DNA from: Paracoccaceae bacterium
GTDB lineage: Bacteria; Pseudomonadota; Alphaproteobacteria; Rhodobacterales; Rhodobacteraceae
Reading direction: 5' to 3'
Assembly: GCA_024742405.1 (NCBI GenBank)
Contig: JANSYP010000002.1
Span: 248,001 to 312,000, forward strand
Length of the DNA stretch: 64,000 nt
The notes beneath the pieces are model-generated. The model did not search any database. It was given only the letters and a program-made list of their open reading frames with translations, and was not told the DNA's origin. A program made the position numbers and the translations under genes. Of the stretch, positions 62,861 through 64,000 are shown piece by piece (positions within the stretch are counted from its first letter, which is position 1; every line of letters begins with the position of its first letter).

Positions 62861-64000
62861 CTACTGATCCTCCACCAGCACAACGCCCGGCAGCGACTTG
62901 ATCGCACCCTTGATTGCGGGCGTGATCGCGTAGGGCTGGGGCAGAGTGACCTCCGCTTCGCCCAGATCAGGGGCCATGATGCACAAGGACACCGGCGCGC
63001 CACGGCGCGAATCGGCGACGGCACCGGACAGGATGGTCGCCGCGGGGCCGAGCGCGTCGGGGGCATCGACGACGACCCGCAGCCCGCTCGCCCCGCCAGC
63101 GACGGCAACGGCATCCACCGGCTGTGCGCTGCGGCAAAGCAGCTTGAGCTGATCGGCTTCGAGCTGCGCCTCGACGGTCAGCACGACGTTCTGCCCCGGC
63201 TCCAGATGATCGCGCGCAACCTCCAGCGTGTCGGAGAAAACTGTAACCTCGTAGAGACCGGTCGGATCGGACAGCTGCACGAACGCAAAGCGGTTGCCGC
63301 GCGCCGATTTGCGTTCCTGCCGCTGGGCCACGGAGCCGGCGAGCTTGGCCACCTGCGGACCGCGCGCCGCGTCGCGTTCCACCTCGGCCAAGGTCTTTAC
63401 ACCCTGGCGCTTTAGCGGGCCCATATAGTCGTCCAGCGGATGGCCGGAGAGGTAGAAGCCCACGGCCGCATGCTCCTCGGCCAGCCGCTCCGCCGGCAGC
63501 CAGTCGGCGGCCGGGGACAGGCGCGGTTCGGGCAGATCCTCGCCCGCCTCGCCGAAGAGCGACACCTGGGCCGATCCGCGTTGGTGGTGAATCGCCTCGG
63601 AATAGGCGACCAGCGCATCGAGGCTTTCCAACACCCGCCTCCGGTTGCGGTCGAGCGTATCGAAGGCCCCGGCGCGAGCGAGCATCTCCAGCGGACGCTT
63701 ACCCACGCGTTTCAGATCCACCCGCCGGGCGACGTCGAAGAGCGTCACGAAGGGTCCATCGCCGCGCGCCTCTGTGATCAGGCGCATTGCCTCGACGCCC
63801 ACATTCTTGAGCGCGCCCAGAGCATAGACGATCTTTCCGTCCGCCACGCTGAACATCGGCTGGGATCGGTTCACGCAGGGCGGCACGATCTCGATCTCCA
63901 GCCGCCGCTTTACCTCTTCGGCATAGACGGCCAGCTTGTCGGTCAGGTGCAAATCGCAGTTCATCACACCCGCCATGAACTCCACCGGGTGGTTCGCCTT
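62861..64000 (-). CDS. dnaE: DNA polymerase III alpha subunit, 3' part (cut by window edge)
   Basis: The C-terminal third of the main replicative polymerase. 379 residues are visible and the frame runs off the right edge. It opens with KANHPVEFMAGVMNCD, a conserved part of the DnaE finger/palm region. Later regions include the helix-hairpin-helix stretch YALGALKNVGVEAMRLI, AAVGFYLSGHPLDDYMGPLK and an OB-fold domain with ARGNRFAFVQLSDPTG and YEVTVFSDTL. The upstream part is outside the window. Confidence 0.94.
   Translation of the reverse strand, partial: KANHPVEFMAGVMNCDLHLTDKLAVYAEEVKRRLEIEIVPPCVNRSQPMFSVADGKIVYALGALKNVGVEAMRLITEARGDGPFVTLFDVARRVDLKRVGKRPLEMLARAGAFDTLDRNRRRVLESLDALVAYSEAIHHQRGSAQVSLFGEAGEDLPEPRLSPAADWLPAERLAEEHAAVGFYLSGHPLDDYMGPLKRQGVKTLAEVERDAARGPQVAKLAGSVAQRQERKSARGNRFAFVQLSDPTGLYEVTVFSDTLEVARDHLEPGQNVVLTVEAQLEADQLKLLCRSAQPVDAVAVAGGASGLRVVVDAPDALGPAATILSGAVADSRRGAPVSLCIMAPDLGEAEVTLPQPYAITPAIKGAIKSLPGVVLVEDQ

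Overview
The window looks like chromosomal DNA of a high-GC alphaproteobacterium of the Rhodobacterales (Roseobacter/Rhodobacter group). The basis is protein content and gene order: rpoZ-rel-DUF2062-pdxJ, hisS-hisZ-hisG, glcDEF with a small membrane protein, a CbiG-CobJ fusion, and the DUF1285/moxR/DUF58/DUF4159 block. Most of the window is tightly packed core genome. I see no rRNA or tRNA gene, insertion sequence, prophage or CRISPR array. I cannot name the species.

Layout. 1-714: 5' part of motB, running off the left edge. 840-5890, minus strand: folK, rpoZ, rel (stringent response), a DUF2062 membrane protein and pdxJ. 6019-10119, plus strand: a NYN-domain protein, then ispH, DUF3429, a methyltransferase, rnhA and a TRIC-type channel, mostly overlapping. 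10136-12191, minus strand: def, a catalytically degenerate def paralogue, and fmt. 12285-13481: a MalY/PatB-type C-S lyase.

14006-34517 is a cobalamin locus in three blocks. The first is a minus-strand operon: DUF6732, cbiX-like, cobH, cobL, cobI, cbiG-cobJ, cobM. The second is a plus-strand block: DUF1636, cobC, cobD. The third is a plus-strand block: cobW, an acetyltransferase, cobN. The blocks are separated by a glutathionyl-hydroquinone reductase, a degenerate receiver protein, a small secreted protein and smc. Several steps (cobA, cobG/cobZ, cobF, cobK, cobB, cobS/T, cobO, cobQ, cobU/V) must be encoded elsewhere. Corrin-ring methylation, ring contraction, cobalt insertion (CobN) and aminopropanol attachment are represented here.

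34523-38167: slyX, then the hisS-hisZ-hisG operon; the middle of hisS has a distinctly different base composition. 38241-40589: a small regulated cassette (cupin, FAD amine oxidase, TetR) whose promoter overlaps an inverted repeat. 40586-47903: an iron-type ABC permease, polA, a lytic transglycosylase, a small heat-shock protein and a trypsin-like protease. 48012-52333: the glycolate oxidase operon glcD-glcE-small membrane protein-glcF, with a strong promoter bracketed by a GntR-like palindrome. 52455-60995: DUF599, a small secreted protein, and a moxR-DUF58-BatA/DUF4159-membrane protein operon divergent from a DUF1285 gene. 61180-64000: an SDR protein, a class D beta-lactamase, and the 3' third of dnaE, cut by the right edge.

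The observations most worth a second look are: the degenerate deformylase between def and fmt; a 57-bp intergenic repeat present twice; the compositional mosaic in hisS; the accessory genes (DUF1636, DUF6732, GNAT, Cys/His-rich CbiX) in the B12 locus together with a long inverted repeat in its leader; and the palindrome-promoter overlaps upstream of the cupin cassette and glcD. I did not find a clearly novel multi-gene system.
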